Assembly: GCF_000239855.1 (NCBI RefSeq)
Contig: NZ_BADT01000191.1
Location: 41,322-105,321, forward strand
Direction of reading: 5' to 3'
DNA: 64,000 bases
From: Pseudoalteromonas sp. BSi20652
GTDB lineage: Bacteria; Pseudomonadota; Gammaproteobacteria; Enterobacterales; Alteromonadaceae
Part shown: piece by piece, positions 17,261 through 27,340 of the stretch
Numbering within the stretch: position 1 is the first letter of the stretch
How the letters are laid out: each line of letters begins with the position of its first letter
Notes under the pieces: generated by a model
The model's database searches: none
The model's input: the letters and a program-made list of their open reading frames with translations, nothing else
What the model was told of the DNA's origin: nothing
Program-made: the position numbers and the translations under genes

Positions 17261-17881
17261 TTACTGTGTTTTGTCAAATGGCATCAGTAAGGTTTTCATA
17301 GCTGGACGAAGCGCTATTAACACCGTTTCTTCTGTAAGCTCAGGGTAGAGTACTTTTCTCAGTAATAAACCTGCCATTACAGAAAAAATAACATTTATGC
17401 GACTATCTAACTCTGCCTCATCAATGTCTTTAATTACACTACTTTCACTTGTAAGAAGCTGACGCATTCTGTTGCGCGCCTGAGTATCAGCATCTCGTAA
17501 TAAACTGGCTACTTTATTGTTTCTTCCCGCTTCAGCCATCATGTCTAAATCAACAACGCATGACCCTGTATCCATGTGTCTTTTAACACCAATATTTAAG
17601 CCATCCAACAAAACCGTTAAAATGTCACCCGGCTGCTCTTCAAATTTTTGAAATATAGAAAACATTTCTTCCATGTCTTTTTCTATAATACTTTCAATAA
17701 TTGCTTCTTTACTTTCGAAGTAATTATAAATATGCCCTGCACTCATTCCTGCTGTTCTTGATATTTCAGCCATACCTGCACCGTGATAACCTTTACGGCG
17801 AAAGCAGTCAGCTGCGGCGCAAAGTACTTGTTCTCTTCGCGCATTTGCAAGAGCGGGATCTGTATGTCTTTTGTTTTTCAT
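17261..17881 (-). CDS. TetR/AcrR-family regulator
   Basis: This is a 206-residue repressor-type protein. The N-terminal helix-turn-helix is clear (REQVLCAAADCFRRKGYHGAG, MAEISRTAGMSAGHIYNYF, ESKEAIIESII), and the C-terminal ligand-binding part is all helical. I chose the second in-frame ATG because GGAG lies seven bases upstream of it. It lies downstream of acrB on the same strand but has its own 184-bp upstream region with a 7-2-7 palindrome touching its start, which suggests autoregulation. That palindrome is unlike the one in front of acrA, so it may not be the pump regulator despite its position. Confidence 0.88.
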   Translation of the reverse strand: MKNKRHTDPALANARREQVLCAAADCFRRKGYHGAGMAEISRTAGMSAGHIYNYFESKEAIIESIIEKDMEEMFSIFQKFEEQPGDILTVLLDGLNIGVKRHMDTGSCVVDLDMMAEAGRNNKVASLLRDADTQARNRMRQLLTSESSVIKDIDEAELDSRINVIFSVMAGLLLRKVLYPELTEETVLIALRPAMKTLLMPFDKTQ

Positions 17882-17896
17882 ACTAAACTCCATTAC

Positions 17897-17912
17897 CGAA
17901 CCACTTGGTTCG
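17897..17912. promoter_or_regulatory. Candidate TetR operator before the tetR gene
   Basis: CGAACCA and TGGTTCG flank two bases, a perfect 7-2-7 palindrome 15 bp upstream of the tetR ATG. TetR dimers commonly bind such sites over their own promoter. Confidence 0.65.
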
Positions 17913-18065
17913 ACAAAAGGTGTTTAAATCACAAGTTAAATACGTATATGAGTATATTTAACGGGCTAAATTTCAACACCTATTTAGACTTACGACTGTA
18001 TTAAACAGTTATACATAAAATTAAAACCACAAGCGCTAACTCGCCTAGAGTAAATGTATTTAAGC

Positions 18066-21000
18066 TCACTGTGCATTTTCCTCAATAGGGTCTTTAGACT
18101 TACCAGGGAACACACGACGAACTAATACAAAAAACAATGGCACAAATACAACAACTAAAATTGAAGACGCTAACGTACCGCCAATAATAGAAATACCCAA
18201 CGCATTTTGCGCACCAGAACCCGCACTTGACGCAATCGCAAGTGGAATAACGCCACAAATAAATGCCATTGAAGTCATCAGTATTGGACGTAAACGAAGG
18301 CGCACAGCTTCAACCGCCGCTTCAACTAACCCAAGTCCATCATCCATTTTATGAATTGCGAACTCAACAATTAATATGGCATTTTTGGATGCTAAACCAA
18401 TGGTGGTTAGTAAGCCTACTTGCAAGTAAATATCGTTAGATAGCCCACCCGTTAATGCCGCCATAATTGCACCAAATATACCCAGTGGCACAATCATCAT
18501 TACCGCAAAAGGCACAGACCAGCTTTCATATAACGCTGCTAAACATAAAAAAACAAACAAAAGCGATATGCCATAAAGCATTGGCGCTTGACCACTGCTT
18601 GAACGTTCTTGGAATGAAATACCAGTCCACTCAGAAGCAATACCATTTGGTAATTGCTTAACTAAACGTTCCATTTCATCCATTGCTTGACCTGTACTGT
18701 AACCTGGCGCAGCCGTACCTTGAACTTCCATTGCTGAAAAGCCATTGTAACGTTCAAGACGAGGCGAACCATACGTCCAATAGGAACTTGCAAAGGCTGA
18801 AAACGGCACCATGTCGCCACTTTTATTGCGTACGTACCACTTATTCAGATCCTCTGGAACCATACGCGAGTCTTTATTACCTTGTAGGTATACTTTTTTA
18901 ACACGACCACGGTCAATAAAGTCATTCACATAACTACTGCCCCATGCTGTGGCTAGTGTACTGTTAATATCACCTTGCGATAAGCCAAGTGCTTGTGCTT
19001 TAGCTAAGTCAACATCGAGTTGTAGCTCTGGCATGTCTTCTTGACCGTTTGGACGTACGCCCGCTAAAATTGGACTTTGGCTTGCCAGTCCTAATAACTG
19101 GTTCCGCGCAGCTAAAAGTGCATCATGACCAAGACCTACACGGTCTTGTAAAAATATATTAAAACCATTTGCAGTACCCAGTTCAACAATTGCAGGCGGT
19201 GGGAACGCAAATACAAACGCTTCTTTTATGGTTGAAAAATATCCCATTGCTTTACCGGCAACACCTTGCACCGATAAATCATCGCGCTGACGTTCATCCC
19301 AATGTTTTAAGTTAACAAACGCAATTGCTGAATTTTGACCCGAACCGGCAAAACTAAACCCCGTCACAGTAAAAATACCGTTAACTGCTTCAGATTGTTC
19401 ATTTAAATAATGGTTTTCTACTTTTTTAACAACTTCTAAAGTTTGTTGAGTTGTAGAACCCGCAGGTAATGAAACCTGATTAAATAAAATACCTTGGTCT
19501 TCGTCTGGTAAAAATGCCGTTGGCAAATGCGAGAATACATACACCATTCCACCCACTATCACTGCATAAATAAGTAAATAACGTTTAGAGTGATTGATCA
19601 TGCGGCTTACAAAGCTTTGCGCACCGCTGTTTGTTTTATCAAACCCACGGTTAAAACCAGAGAAAAACTTACCAAACAATGATGTATTATCGTGAACATG
19701 GCTCGGCTTTAAAAGCGTAGCACATAATGCTGGCGTTAAAATAAGAGCCACTAAAACAGATAAACCCATTGCCGATACGAGTGTTATAGAAAACTGACGA
19801 TAAATAATACCCGTAGAGCCGCTAAAAAATGCCATAGGGATAAACACCGCCGAGAGCACCATTGCTATACCAACAAGCGCGCCTTTAATCTCATCCATGG
19901 ATTTTCGTGTTGCTTCAAGCGCGGAGAGTTTTTCTTCGGTCATCAAGCGTTCTACGTTTTCTACCACAACAATCGCATCATCTACGAGTAAACCGATCGC
20001 AAGCACCATTGCAAACATAGTCAGTGTATTTATTGAATAACCAAAGGTGTATAAAATACCAAATGTACCAAGCAATACCACAGGCACAGCAATTGTTGGT
20101 ATAAGTGTTGCTCGAAAGTTTTGTAAAAACAGATACATAACAACAAACACTAACACAACAGCTTCTATTAATGTGTGTATTACTTTTTCGATTGATAACG
20201 ATACAAACGGTGTTGTATCGTAAGGCACAACTACGTCCAAACCTTCAGGAAAAAACGCTTTTAGATCGGCAATTGCGGCCTTTACGCCATCAGCTGCATC
20301 AAGTGCATTAGCGCCACTAGCTAATTTAATACCTAAACCAGACGCAGGTTGTCCATCATAACGTGCAACAACGCGGTAACTTTCACCACCAAGTTCAACG
20401 CGAGCAACATCTTTAAGACGAACAAAAGAGCCGTCTGAATTTGTTTTAACTAAAATTTCTTCAAACTGTTGTGGCGTTTTAAGCCGACTTTGAGCCGTTA
20501 CCGTTGCATTAAGTTGTTGCCCAGCTGCGGCAGGCATACCGCCTAGCTGACCCGCTGATACTTGCGCATTTTGTGCAGATATCGATGCGCTAATATCTGC
20601 TGGAGTCAGTTTATAATTTTGTAATTTTGAAGGATCTAACCAAATACGCATCGCGTACTGAGAACCAAACAGCTGTACTTCACCTACGCCTTCAACACGC
20701 GATACGATGTCTTGCACGTTTGATGACACATAGTCACCAATGTCGATATTATTCATGCTGCCGTCTTTTGATACAAACGCCAACACCATTAAAAAGTTAC
20801 GCGCAGACTTTGCAACTACAATACCTTGCCTTTGCACTTCTTCAGGTAGCAGAGGGGTCGCAGTTGCTAATTTATTTTGAACCTGGACCTGTGCTATGTC
20901 AGGGTCTGTATTGGCACTAAAAGAAAGTGTTAGTGTTGCAGAGCCGCTAGACTCAGACGTTGAGGACATGTAAAGCAGACCATCAAGCCCTTTCATTTTT

Positions 21001-21200
21001 TGCTCAATAACTTGTGTTACCGTATCCTCGAGCGTACGTGCAGATGCACCTGGAAACGTTGCTGTAATGCTAATAGCTGGCGGTGCAATTGACGGATACT
21101 GTGCAATTGGCAAATTTTTAATCGCCAAAATACCTGCCAGCATCACTACGATAGCAAGTACCCATGCAAAAATAGGTCTATCGATAAAAAATCGTGACAT
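18066..21200 (-). CDS. acrB: RND multidrug efflux pump, inner-membrane subunit (AcrB type)
   Basis: This is a 1044-residue HAE1-family proton/drug antiporter. It has the standard layout: TM1 ([20 protein letters not shown]), a large periplasmic porter loop, TM2-6, a second periplasmic loop and TM7-12. The proton-relay motif [15 protein letters not shown] is in TM4, and the TM10-11 segment [14 protein letters not shown] carries the conserved lysine. Other family blocks: [28 protein letters not shown]. It starts 12 bp after the acrA stop with GGAG in front, forming an operon. No outer-membrane TolC-type gene follows, so a tolC elsewhere is needed to complete the tripartite pump. Confidence 0.95.
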   Translation of the reverse strand: MSRFFIDRPIFAWVLAIVVMLAGILAIKNLPIAQYPSIAPPAISITATFPGASARTLEDTVTQVIEQKMKGLDGLLYMSSTSESSGSATLTLSFSANTDPDIAQVQVQNKLATATPLLPEEVQRQGIVVAKSARNFLMVLAFVSKDGSMNNIDIGDYVSSNVQDIVSRVEGVGEVQLFGSQYAMRIWLDPSKLQNYKLTPADISASISAQNAQVSAGQLGGMPAAAGQQLNATVTAQSRLKTPQQFEEILVKTNSDGSFVRLKDVARVELGGESYRVVARYDGQPASGLGIKLASGANALDAADGVKAAIADLKAFFPEGLDVVVPYDTTPFVSLSIEKVIHTLIEAVVLVFVVMYLFLQNFRATLIPTIAVPVVLLGTFGILYTFGYSINTLTMFAMVLAIGLLVDDAIVVVENVERLMTEEKLSALEATRKSMDEIKGALVGIAMVLSAVFIPMAFFSGSTGIIYRQFSITLVSAMGLSVLVALILTPALCATLLKPSHVHDNTSLFGKFFSGFNRGFDKTNSGAQSFVSRMINHSKRYLLIYAVIVGGMVYVFSHLPTAFLPDEDQGILFNQVSLPAGSTTQQTLEVVKKVENHYLNEQSEAVNGIFTVTGFSFAGSGQNSAIAFVNLKHWDERQRDDLSVQGVAGKAMGYFSTIKEAFVFAFPPPAIVELGTANGFNIFLQDRVGLGHDALLAARNQLLGLASQSPILAGVRPNGQEDMPELQLDVDLAKAQALGLSQGDINSTLATAWGSSYVNDFIDRGRVKKVYLQGNKDSRMVPEDLNKWYVRNKSGDMVPFSAFASSYWTYGSPRLERYNGFSAMEVQGTAAPGYSTGQAMDEMERLVKQLPNGIASEWTGISFQERSSSGQAPMLYGISLLFVFLCLAALYESWSVPFAVMMIVPLGIFGAIMAALTGGLSNDIYLQVGLLTTIGLASKNAILIVEFAIHKMDDGLGLVEAAVEAVRLRLRPILMTSMAFICGVIPLAIASSAGSGAQNALGISIIGGTLASSILVVVFVPLFFVLVRRVFPGKSKDPIEENAQ

Positions 21201-21212
21201 TAAAAATCTCCG

Positions 21213-22382
21213 TTATTGCGCTTTATCGGCTGTAATAGACGATTGAACTTCAGAAGGACTCACTGGTGCACCTGGGCGAATTTTTTGTAAACCTTCCACT
21301 ATTAACTTATCACCATCAGCTAAACCATCGCTAACAAGCCAATTAGCACCAATTGTACGGTCTACTTTTAGTACGCGGCTTTGTGCGGTATTGTCTTTGC
21401 TTACCACCATTGCTGTTGGCTCGCCTTTGCTGTTTCGGCTAACACCACGCTGCGGCACTAAAATAGCCCCCGCTTTTACACCTTCAACAATAGACGCGCG
21501 GGCATACATACCTGGCAATAACAGTTTTTCTGGATTTGGAAACTTGGCACGTAATATTACTGAGCCCGTACTGGGATCAACAGTCACCTCAGAGAACTGT
21601 AATACTCCTTTATGGGGATAAATTGAACCGTCTTCCATTGTTAGTTCAACATCAGTTTGACTTGTAGAGTCAACCGTTAAATCACCTGAAGTAATCAGTT
21701 TTTTAAGCTTTGTAAGTTCATTACTCGATTGGGTTAAATCAATATAAATTGGATCAAGTTGAGTCACTGTAGCCAGCGCTGTTGATTGGTTTGCACTCAC
21801 TAAAGCACCAACAGTCACGTTCGATTTACTAATTTGCCCACTAATTGGCGAATACACATGACTGTAACTAAGATTAATTTTTGCTGATTGTAACTGCGCT
21901 TTAGCGGTCAATAATTCTGCTTTTGCTTGTTTGTATGCCGAATCTGCTTCGTCAAAATCTTGCTGGCTTACCGCTTTAATTTTTAAAAGCTCAGCAAAAC
22001 GTGATGCCTTAGATTTACTACTTGAAATACTCGCTTCGGCACGTGCTACAGCCGCTTCGCTTGCTGCTAAATTGGCTTTAAATGTAGCAGGATCTATTTG
22101 GTAAAGCCCTTGGCCTTGTTCAACTCGGTTACCTTCAGTAAACAAACGCGATTGTATAATACCACTTACCTGTGGGCGTATTTCAGCAATTTGAAATGCA
22201 CTAATACGACCAGGTAATTCTTTTTTTAGAGTAAGCGCTTGGCTTTTTAATGTAATAACTCCTACTGGAACGGCTTTTGGTGCAGAAGGTTGTGATTGTT
22301 CAGCTCTCTGGTCGCAACCAGTTAACGCAACAGAACCAACAAGGACTGATAATATAAATAAAGCAATGCGGGAACGCTGCAT
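21213..22382 (-). CDS. acrA: RND efflux periplasmic adaptor lipoprotein (AcrA type)
   Basis: This is a 389-residue membrane-fusion protein that bridges the RND pump to the outer-membrane channel. The lipobox VALTGC makes Cys23 the lipid anchor. The split lipoyl motif is visible (IRPQVSGIIQSRLFTEGNRVEQGQ; and INLSYSHVYSPISG after the hairpin), with an alpha-helical hairpin between (about 95-165; FKANLAASEAAVARAEA). Beta-barrel and membrane-proximal parts follow (LPGMYARASI, VPQRGVSRNSKG). It is the first gene of the pump operon; a 36-bp palindrome lies just upstream of its ribosome-binding site. Confidence 0.94.
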   Translation of the reverse strand: MQRSRIALFILSVLVGSVALTGCDQRAEQSQPSAPKAVPVGVITLKSQALTLKKELPGRISAFQIAEIRPQVSGIIQSRLFTEGNRVEQGQGLYQIDPATFKANLAASEAAVARAEASISSSKSKASRFAELLKIKAVSQQDFDEADSAYKQAKAELLTAKAQLQSAKINLSYSHVYSPISGQISKSNVTVGALVSANQSTALATVTQLDPIYIDLTQSSNELTKLKKLITSGDLTVDSTSQTDVELTMEDGSIYPHKGVLQFSEVTVDPSTGSVILRAKFPNPEKLLLPGMYARASIVEGVKAGAILVPQRGVSRNSKGEPTAMVVSKDNTAQSRVLKVDRTIGANWLVSDGLADGDKLIVEGLQKIRPGAPVSPSEVQSSITADKAQ

Positions 22383-22392
22383 AACAAATACC

Positions 22393-22428
22393 TTTTAATT
22401 TAGAATGAACGATCATTCTAAATTAAAA
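22393..22428. promoter_or_regulatory. Operator-like palindrome upstream of acrA
   Basis: Two perfect 16-bp arms (right arm TCATTCTAAATTAAAA) flank the four bases ACGA. The core GAATGAacgaTCATTC resembles operators known for TetR-type pump repressors. It ends ten bases before the acrA ATG, next to the ribosome-binding site, so a bound repressor would block the promoter or early elongation; as RNA it could also form a hairpin. Confidence 0.75.
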
Positions 22429-22577
22429 ATGGTCAATTATGAATCTTAATACGATAAATTTACAGAAACTTACACTCCAAAAAGCAATGTAAGCATTAAA
22501 CAGCGGGTAATGTTAATTTAATGAAAGCGCAGCGGGCAATTTGTTAATAAAATGTCGCTGACCTTAATTAAAAACAC

Positions 22578-22601
22578 AAAAAAGCCAAGCATAGCTTGGC
22601 T
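22578..22601 (-). terminator. Intrinsic terminator of the CNNM/CBS gene
   Basis: On the minus strand GCCAAGC and GCTTGGC form a 7-bp stem with a three-base loop followed by a run of six T. It follows the transporter gene and separates it from acrA. Confidence 0.85.
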
Positions 22602-22645
22602 CATAAATTTATTTGTAATTAAAAAAACATAGGCCCGAGTGTGCG

Positions 22646-23953
22646 TTACTCCACTGTTGGCTCTGAAATTATCGCTGGCGCAACTCGCGAAACAAGTAAC
22701 TGCTCCACTCTAATTCCTTCTACATCAACAACCTCAAACTTAAAACCCGCATACGTTAAGTGTTCTGCCCGTTTAGGAATACGTTTCATGGTATAAATTA
22801 AAAAGCCTGCAACGGTTTCGTAATGCATTTGCTGTGGAAACTCCTCTATATCTAATACTTTAGCTAAATCAGTAATAGGGGTTAAACCATCAACAAGCCA
22901 AGAGTTTATGTCACGCTCAATTATAAGTTCATCACCTTGATGAGTAATTAAATCGCCCATAAAACCTTTCATTAAATCTTTTACGGTAACAATACCAACG
23001 GATAAAGCATATTCGTTAACTACAACGGCAAACGGTTTAGCTGCACTTTTAAACGCATTTAATGCTTCAGATAAACTTAACGTTTCTGGAAGGTAAAAAA
23101 CATCTTTATCGATAAGTTCATCATTTATATTTGCTACATCACCTTTGAGCACTTGTCTTAAAATGTCTTTGGATTCAACAGAGCCACGCAGCTTATCTAA
23201 GCTTCCTGATACCACCAAGAAGTGATTATGAGGATGGTCAATAATTTTAGTCGCAATATCGTGGCTACTTTCATTTAAATCAAAATAGACAATTTGGTCA
23301 CGAGGCGTCATTACGCTTGATAAAAAACGTGCTTCTAGGTCAAACACATTACCAATTAATTCATACTCTTGTTTTTGTAAGCTACCATAGGCAGCACCAG
23401 CATCCATCATTGCTACAATGTCTTCTGTTGTAACATTGTCTTCTCGTTCAGCAGGTACTTTAAATAAACGCAGTACAAAATTAGTTACACCGTTAAAAAA
23501 CATAACCAGTGGCGTTAATGCAAAGGTCACCCAGCGCATTATAGTTACCACTCTAACGGCGACAGCCTCTGGCATGATCATCGCTAAACGCTTTGGCATT
23601 AAGTCGGCGAATAAGATAAACAAGGATGTAATAGTAAAAAACGAGAATAAAAAGCTAATTTTTTCTAAATGCACACCTTGGTAAAACAATACCAACACAC
23701 TTTCTACATAAGGCGATAAAGCCTGCTCGCCCACAATACCACCCAATATAGCTATCGCGTTGAGTGCTATTTGGATCATGGCAAAAAAAGCCCCTGGATT
23801 TTCTTGTAGCTTTAGTACCGCTGCTGCTTTTATATTCCCTTCATCTGCCATAACTCGCAGTTTTATTTTACGCGATGCTGCAATTGCTATTTCTGACATA
23901 GCGAACAACGCACTGATCAAGATCAATAAGCTAATCCCGATTAAATCACCCAT
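22646..23953 (-). CDS. CNNM/CorC-type membrane protein with CBS pair (TlyC/YfjD family)
   Basis: This is a 435-residue protein. An N-terminal CNNM (DUF21) domain (about residues 1-180) has four hydrophobic helices, including LIGISLLILISALFAMSEIAIAASR and FILFADLMPKRLAMIMPE. A CBS pair follows (about 200-335; SSVMTPRDQIVYFDL, KPFAVVVNEYALSVGIVTVKDLM), and a CorC_HlyC domain ends the protein (DINSWLVDGLTPITDLAKVL, TVAGFLIYTMKRIP). The family is linked to magnesium/cobalt efflux or resistance; older names call it hemolysin, which is misleading. GGAGCG precedes the ATG. It is monocistronic. Confidence 0.9.
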   Translation of the reverse strand: MGDLIGISLLILISALFAMSEIAIAASRKIKLRVMADEGNIKAAAVLKLQENPGAFFAMIQIALNAIAILGGIVGEQALSPYVESVLVLFYQGVHLEKISFLFSFFTITSLFILFADLMPKRLAMIMPEAVAVRVVTIMRWVTFALTPLVMFFNGVTNFVLRLFKVPAEREDNVTTEDIVAMMDAGAAYGSLQKQEYELIGNVFDLEARFLSSVMTPRDQIVYFDLNESSHDIATKIIDHPHNHFLVVSGSLDKLRGSVESKDILRQVLKGDVANINDELIDKDVFYLPETLSLSEALNAFKSAAKPFAVVVNEYALSVGIVTVKDLMKGFMGDLITHQGDELIIERDINSWLVDGLTPITDLAKVLDIEEFPQQMHYETVAGFLIYTMKRIPKRAEHLTYAGFKFEVVDVEGIRVEQLLVSRVAPAIISEPTVE

Positions 23954-24101
23954 TTAACGCTCCAAAAAGTTAATGCTTTTTTAAAACAAAAAGCAGCTGG
24001 ATTATAATCGGTTTTTTAAATGCGGCAATTTATATTTATAAAATATATTAAAGTGATTTAATTTCATGGAGTTACATTGATTTAACTGTTTTTAAAACTG
24101 T

Positions 24102-24791
24102 TTAAACACCTTCAAAGGCGACTTTTAATTGAGCAACTAAGGCCGGATCCATATTTATATTACAAGCAAAAAATAATGGAGACTGGGCTGTATTTAAGCT
24201 AAGTATAGGCTCAAGTAGCTCAAGCTTAGGCTCAGTTTTAACTCGGTAGTTAAATTGCTTTTTGTTAAGAACAACAAAGTCAAGAATATTGTGGCGGGTA
24301 CGGATAAGCCTGTCTATTTTATCTAGGTTATCTATGAGTAATAAATGCCTGCTTTCACTGAAACCTCGCTCGAGTAAATAATGGTGACTAAAGTTATCAC
24401 GCAGCACTGCTATTTTATATTTTTTGGCATCATTGAGAGTATTTAACTTTATATTTCTAGACTTAAGGGCATAGATAGCAGAATCAAAGCTTTCCAGTTC
24501 ACCTACCCACTTAAACTTACTTTCTCGATTAGGTAATCGGACAATTGAAAATATACAGGTGTTTTTATCGCGTAGTGCTGCATTGTAAGATATGGCCCAG
24601 CTATGGGCAAACATAGTGTAATTTATGCCTGTACCTTCCAGCGCTTTATGAACTTTATCGACGGACCGGCCAGCGAGTTTGTTATCTTCGCTAAGGTACT
24701 GAAAGTCCGGAAAGACTTCCGTTACTATTGTAATTTCAGTTGCATCAACTTTAATACAGCTAATGAACAATAAAAAAATCAACAATTTCAT
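24102..24791 (-). CDS. Periplasmic solute-binding-like protein (SBP_bac_3 type)
   Basis: This is a 229-residue protein with a signal peptide (about residues 1-17, ending KVDA) and the fold pattern of small amino-acid-binding proteins: TIVTEVFPDFQYLSEDNKLAGRSVD at the start, then IFSIVRLPNRESKFKWVGEL and LRDNFSHHYLLERGFS. No ABC permease or ATPase is adjacent, and the family in Alteromonadales often has lone copies that act as sensors or have unknown roles. The ligand is unknown. It stands alone on the minus strand with about 130 bp to the next gene on each side. Confidence 0.75.
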   Translation of the reverse strand: MKLLIFLLFISCIKVDATEITIVTEVFPDFQYLSEDNKLAGRSVDKVHKALEGTGINYTMFAHSWAISYNAALRDKNTCIFSIVRLPNRESKFKWVGELESFDSAIYALKSRNIKLNTLNDAKKYKIAVLRDNFSHHYLLERGFSESRHLLLIDNLDKIDRLIRTRHNILDFVVLNKKQFNYRVKTEPKLELLEPILSLNTAQSPLFFACNINMDPALVAQLKVAFEGV

Positions 24792-24919
24792 TTAGCAAGG
24801 CCTCAACTAACTCATTATAAGTATTTAATAAATATAGCTGAGGCTTTATTAACTGCTAGTTTTTAGCCGTGTAATGCACATTTATACGCTGATAGTGCTA
24901 GTTTTTATAGCACCTACAG

Positions 24920-26029
24920 CTACTTGTTCATTGCACTAATTAAAAAAGCTGAAATTTTAGCTCCTTCTCTAAGCGTTATTTCAGAGCTTGATTGACCAAC
25001 TAAAGAGCTGTCGGTAAAAGGCGCTATTTCCATCATGTCCGCACCCGTAATCGGGAACTCATCTGCAATGGCTGATAAAATATCAAGCGCATGCTGTGGT
25101 GTTAAACCATTATGCTCCGGCGTACCTGTGGCAGATGCAAACTGTGCATCAAGCGCATCAATATCAAAGCTTACGTACACTTCATCTACGTTATCGGCTT
25201 TTAACTGTGCAATTGCGTCGGCAGCAACCGCTGCTGCGCCGCGCTCAATGATTTCATGTGCCCAATGTTGCTTAACACCAAAGGTACTTTCCCAGTGCGC
25301 TTTTGGCTTGCCACTTGAGCGTATACCAAATTGAATTAAATGATGTGGCGCCGGTAAAAACTCTAATATATGTGTACACCACGAGCCAAAACATAAATCA
25401 ATACCTAAGCGCTCAACAAGTAAATCGGTATGCGCATCAAAGTGAATAATAGCCGTGCGTTTACCTTGCTCACGTTTTGCTTTTAAGTACGCTTTGGTAA
25501 GTGAGTAACTAATTGAATGATCGCCACCAATACCAAATAATCCTTTATCTTTAAATGTTGCGTAAAAACTGTCGCACACATCTTCAGTGATTGATAATGG
25601 GCTTACGTAATACTCGTTATCTTCATTACCGTATAACGCTTTTTGGCAATTCGAAATGGTTTCATCATTTAGGTATTTATCATGAAGTAAATGTGGGATT
25701 ACACGTACATCGCCTAAATCAAACGAATGACACTGCGGTTGCTGATCAATTAATGCTGAGCGCACAAACAATGGCCCCCAGTTTGCGCCGCGTAAAATAC
25801 CACCGCCACAGTCTGAGCTAATACCTAGCATTACCGCTTTATGTGGAGAATTTGGTAGCTCATTTAAAGACTCACGCCACAAGTTATCAACGTTGTCAGT
25901 TTGCCCATAAAGTTTATTACGCAGTGCGGCTTTACGCTCTTTTGCAGTGTTTACAGTGTATACGCCATCACCCGGTGCGCACAAACAGTGCTCAACTTTG
26001 TTTTTAAATGCGTCAAATTGTGTGCTCAT
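24920..26029 (-). CDS. Arginase/agmatinase-family ureohydrolase
   Basis: This is a 369-residue Mn-dependent hydrolase. The metal-binding motifs are all present: GIGGDHSISYSL, HFDAHTDLLV and SFDIDALDAQFASATGTPEHNG. The protein is longer than classic arginases owing to an N-terminal extension of about 60 residues. The motifs fit arginase, agmatinase or formimidoylglutamase; no hut or arginine-decarboxylase gene is near, so the substrate is left open. AAGGAG precedes the ATG. It is transcribed alone, divergent from udp across a 452-bp gap. Confidence 0.85.
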   Translation of the reverse strand: MSTQFDAFKNKVEHCLCAPGDGVYTVNTAKERKAALRNKLYGQTDNVDNLWRESLNELPNSPHKAVMLGISSDCGGGILRGANWGPLFVRSALIDQQPQCHSFDLGDVRVIPHLLHDKYLNDETISNCQKALYGNEDNEYYVSPLSITEDVCDSFYATFKDKGLFGIGGDHSISYSLTKAYLKAKREQGKRTAIIHFDAHTDLLVERLGIDLCFGSWCTHILEFLPAPHHLIQFGIRSSGKPKAHWESTFGVKQHWAHEIIERGAAAVAADAIAQLKADNVDEVYVSFDIDALDAQFASATGTPEHNGLTPQHALDILSAIADEFPITGADMMEIAPFTDSSLVGQSSSEITLREGAKISAFLISAMNK

Positions 26030-26481
26030 AATAAACTCCTTTGGTTTTTTCTGTACGTAGCTAATTAGTTTTGATTAGTTATGCAAAATAAATAAAAATG
26101 CCTAAACTTCAGATTAATGTCACTTTGGTAAATAAATTAGTGCCTAAAACAAATAGACACATTGGCTTTTAAGCAGTCAATATAAATTTAAACCATTGAA
26201 TCTATGAGGTATTAACAAAATTAAGCTATTAACTATTTAATGCCAGCTACGCGCTCAGGTGATACTTATTATGTCTGCTTGCACAAGTCAACAGCGTAAC
26301 TTTTTTGTGCATATGAGTGCGTGGTTGAATATTCATACTTGATGAATAAATCAAATAGCTACTTTAAATTAGTAAGACTTATTTGGAGGAGTTAAGGTAA
26401 AACGGACAATCGTCCTGTACTTGATAAACGTTTCTAGTAATGATGCTAGATTGACATAATTTATTATAAAAAGGCTTAGCT
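26030..26481. other. 452-bp divergent regulatory region (ureohydrolase / udp)
   Basis: This gap has no gene. It must hold two divergent promoters. I see a short palindrome GGAC-AATC-GTCC at 26403-26414 and a TTGACA block at 26451-26456 whose spacing to any TATAAT-like block is too short to trust. A GGAGGAG string near 26383 is not followed by an ORF. Confidence 0.45.
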
Positions 26482-27237
26482 ATGGAAAAGGTATTTCACT
26501 TAGGACTATGTATTGACGATCTAAAAGGTGCAAAACTTGCGATTGTACCAGGTGACCCTGATCGTGCTGCACGCATTTCACAATTCCTAGACAATCCAAC
26601 CTGCCTTGCTCAAACTCGCGAATTCCATGTTTATTTAGGTCAATTAAATGGTCACTCTGTGGTTGTTTGCTCTACAGGTATTGGTGGTCCATCAACGTCA
26701 ATTGCAGTAGAAGAATTAGCACAACTTGGCGTACGTAAATTTTTACGTATTGGTACAACCGGTGCGATTCAGCCACACATTAACGAAGGCGATATTTTAA
26801 TTAGCCAAGCGTCTGTACGTTTAGACGGTGCAAGTCAGCATTTTGCACCGCTTAGCTACCCTGCTGTGTCTGACTTTTATGCAACACAAGCTATGGTACA
26901 AGCATGTAAAAACTTAAATATCGATTTCCATATTGGTATAACTGCATCAAGCGATACATTCTACCCAGGACAAGAGCGTTACGATACGCACTCTGGTTAC
27001 GTTCCTAAATCACTACAAGGCAGCTGTGAAGAGTGGCAAAAACTAGGCGTGATGAACTACGAAATGGAATCTGCAACATTATTCACTATGTGTGCGGCAT
27101 TGGGTTTACAAGCCGCATGTGTTGCAGGCGTACTTGTTAATCGTACTCGCCAAGAAATACCAAATGTAGACCATGGTGAAATTGAGCGTAAATCTGTAGC
27201 GGTAGTATTAGAAGCAGCTAAAGTATTACTTGATTAA
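26482..27237 (+). CDS. udp: Uridine phosphorylase
   Basis: This 251-residue enzyme splits uridine with phosphate into uracil and ribose-1-phosphate. It follows the E. coli enzyme throughout: [80 protein letters not shown] and [13 protein letters not shown] (nucleoside-binding). AAGG lies before the ATG. It faces the cytidine deaminase gene tail to tail across a shared hairpin; together the two take cytidine to uridine to uracil. Confidence 0.96.
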   Translation: MEKVFHLGLCIDDLKGAKLAIVPGDPDRAARISQFLDNPTCLAQTREFHVYLGQLNGHSVVVCSTGIGGPSTSIAVEELAQLGVRKFLRIGTTGAIQPHINEGDILISQASVRLDGASQHFAPLSYPAVSDFYATQAMVQACKNLNIDFHIGITASSDTFYPGQERYDTHSGYVPKSLQGSCEEWQKLGVMNYEMESATLFTMCAALGLQAACVAGVLVNRTRQEIPNVDHGEIERKSVAVVLEAAKVLLD

Positions 27238-27301
27238 TAAAGGCTATATCAATAGTTTTTAGTTAGTGAGTTATTTAATTCGATACAATAACACGCTTAA
27301 T

Positions 27302-27325
27302 AAAGCACAGCCTTAGCTGTGCTTT
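27302..27325. terminator. Bidirectional terminator between udp and cdd
   Basis: AAAGCACAGC and GCTGTGCTTT form a 10-bp stem (11 with the flanking T/A) around a CTTA loop. It lies between two convergent stops. Confidence 0.85.
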
Positions 27326-27340
27326 ATTGTATGCGGGCAA

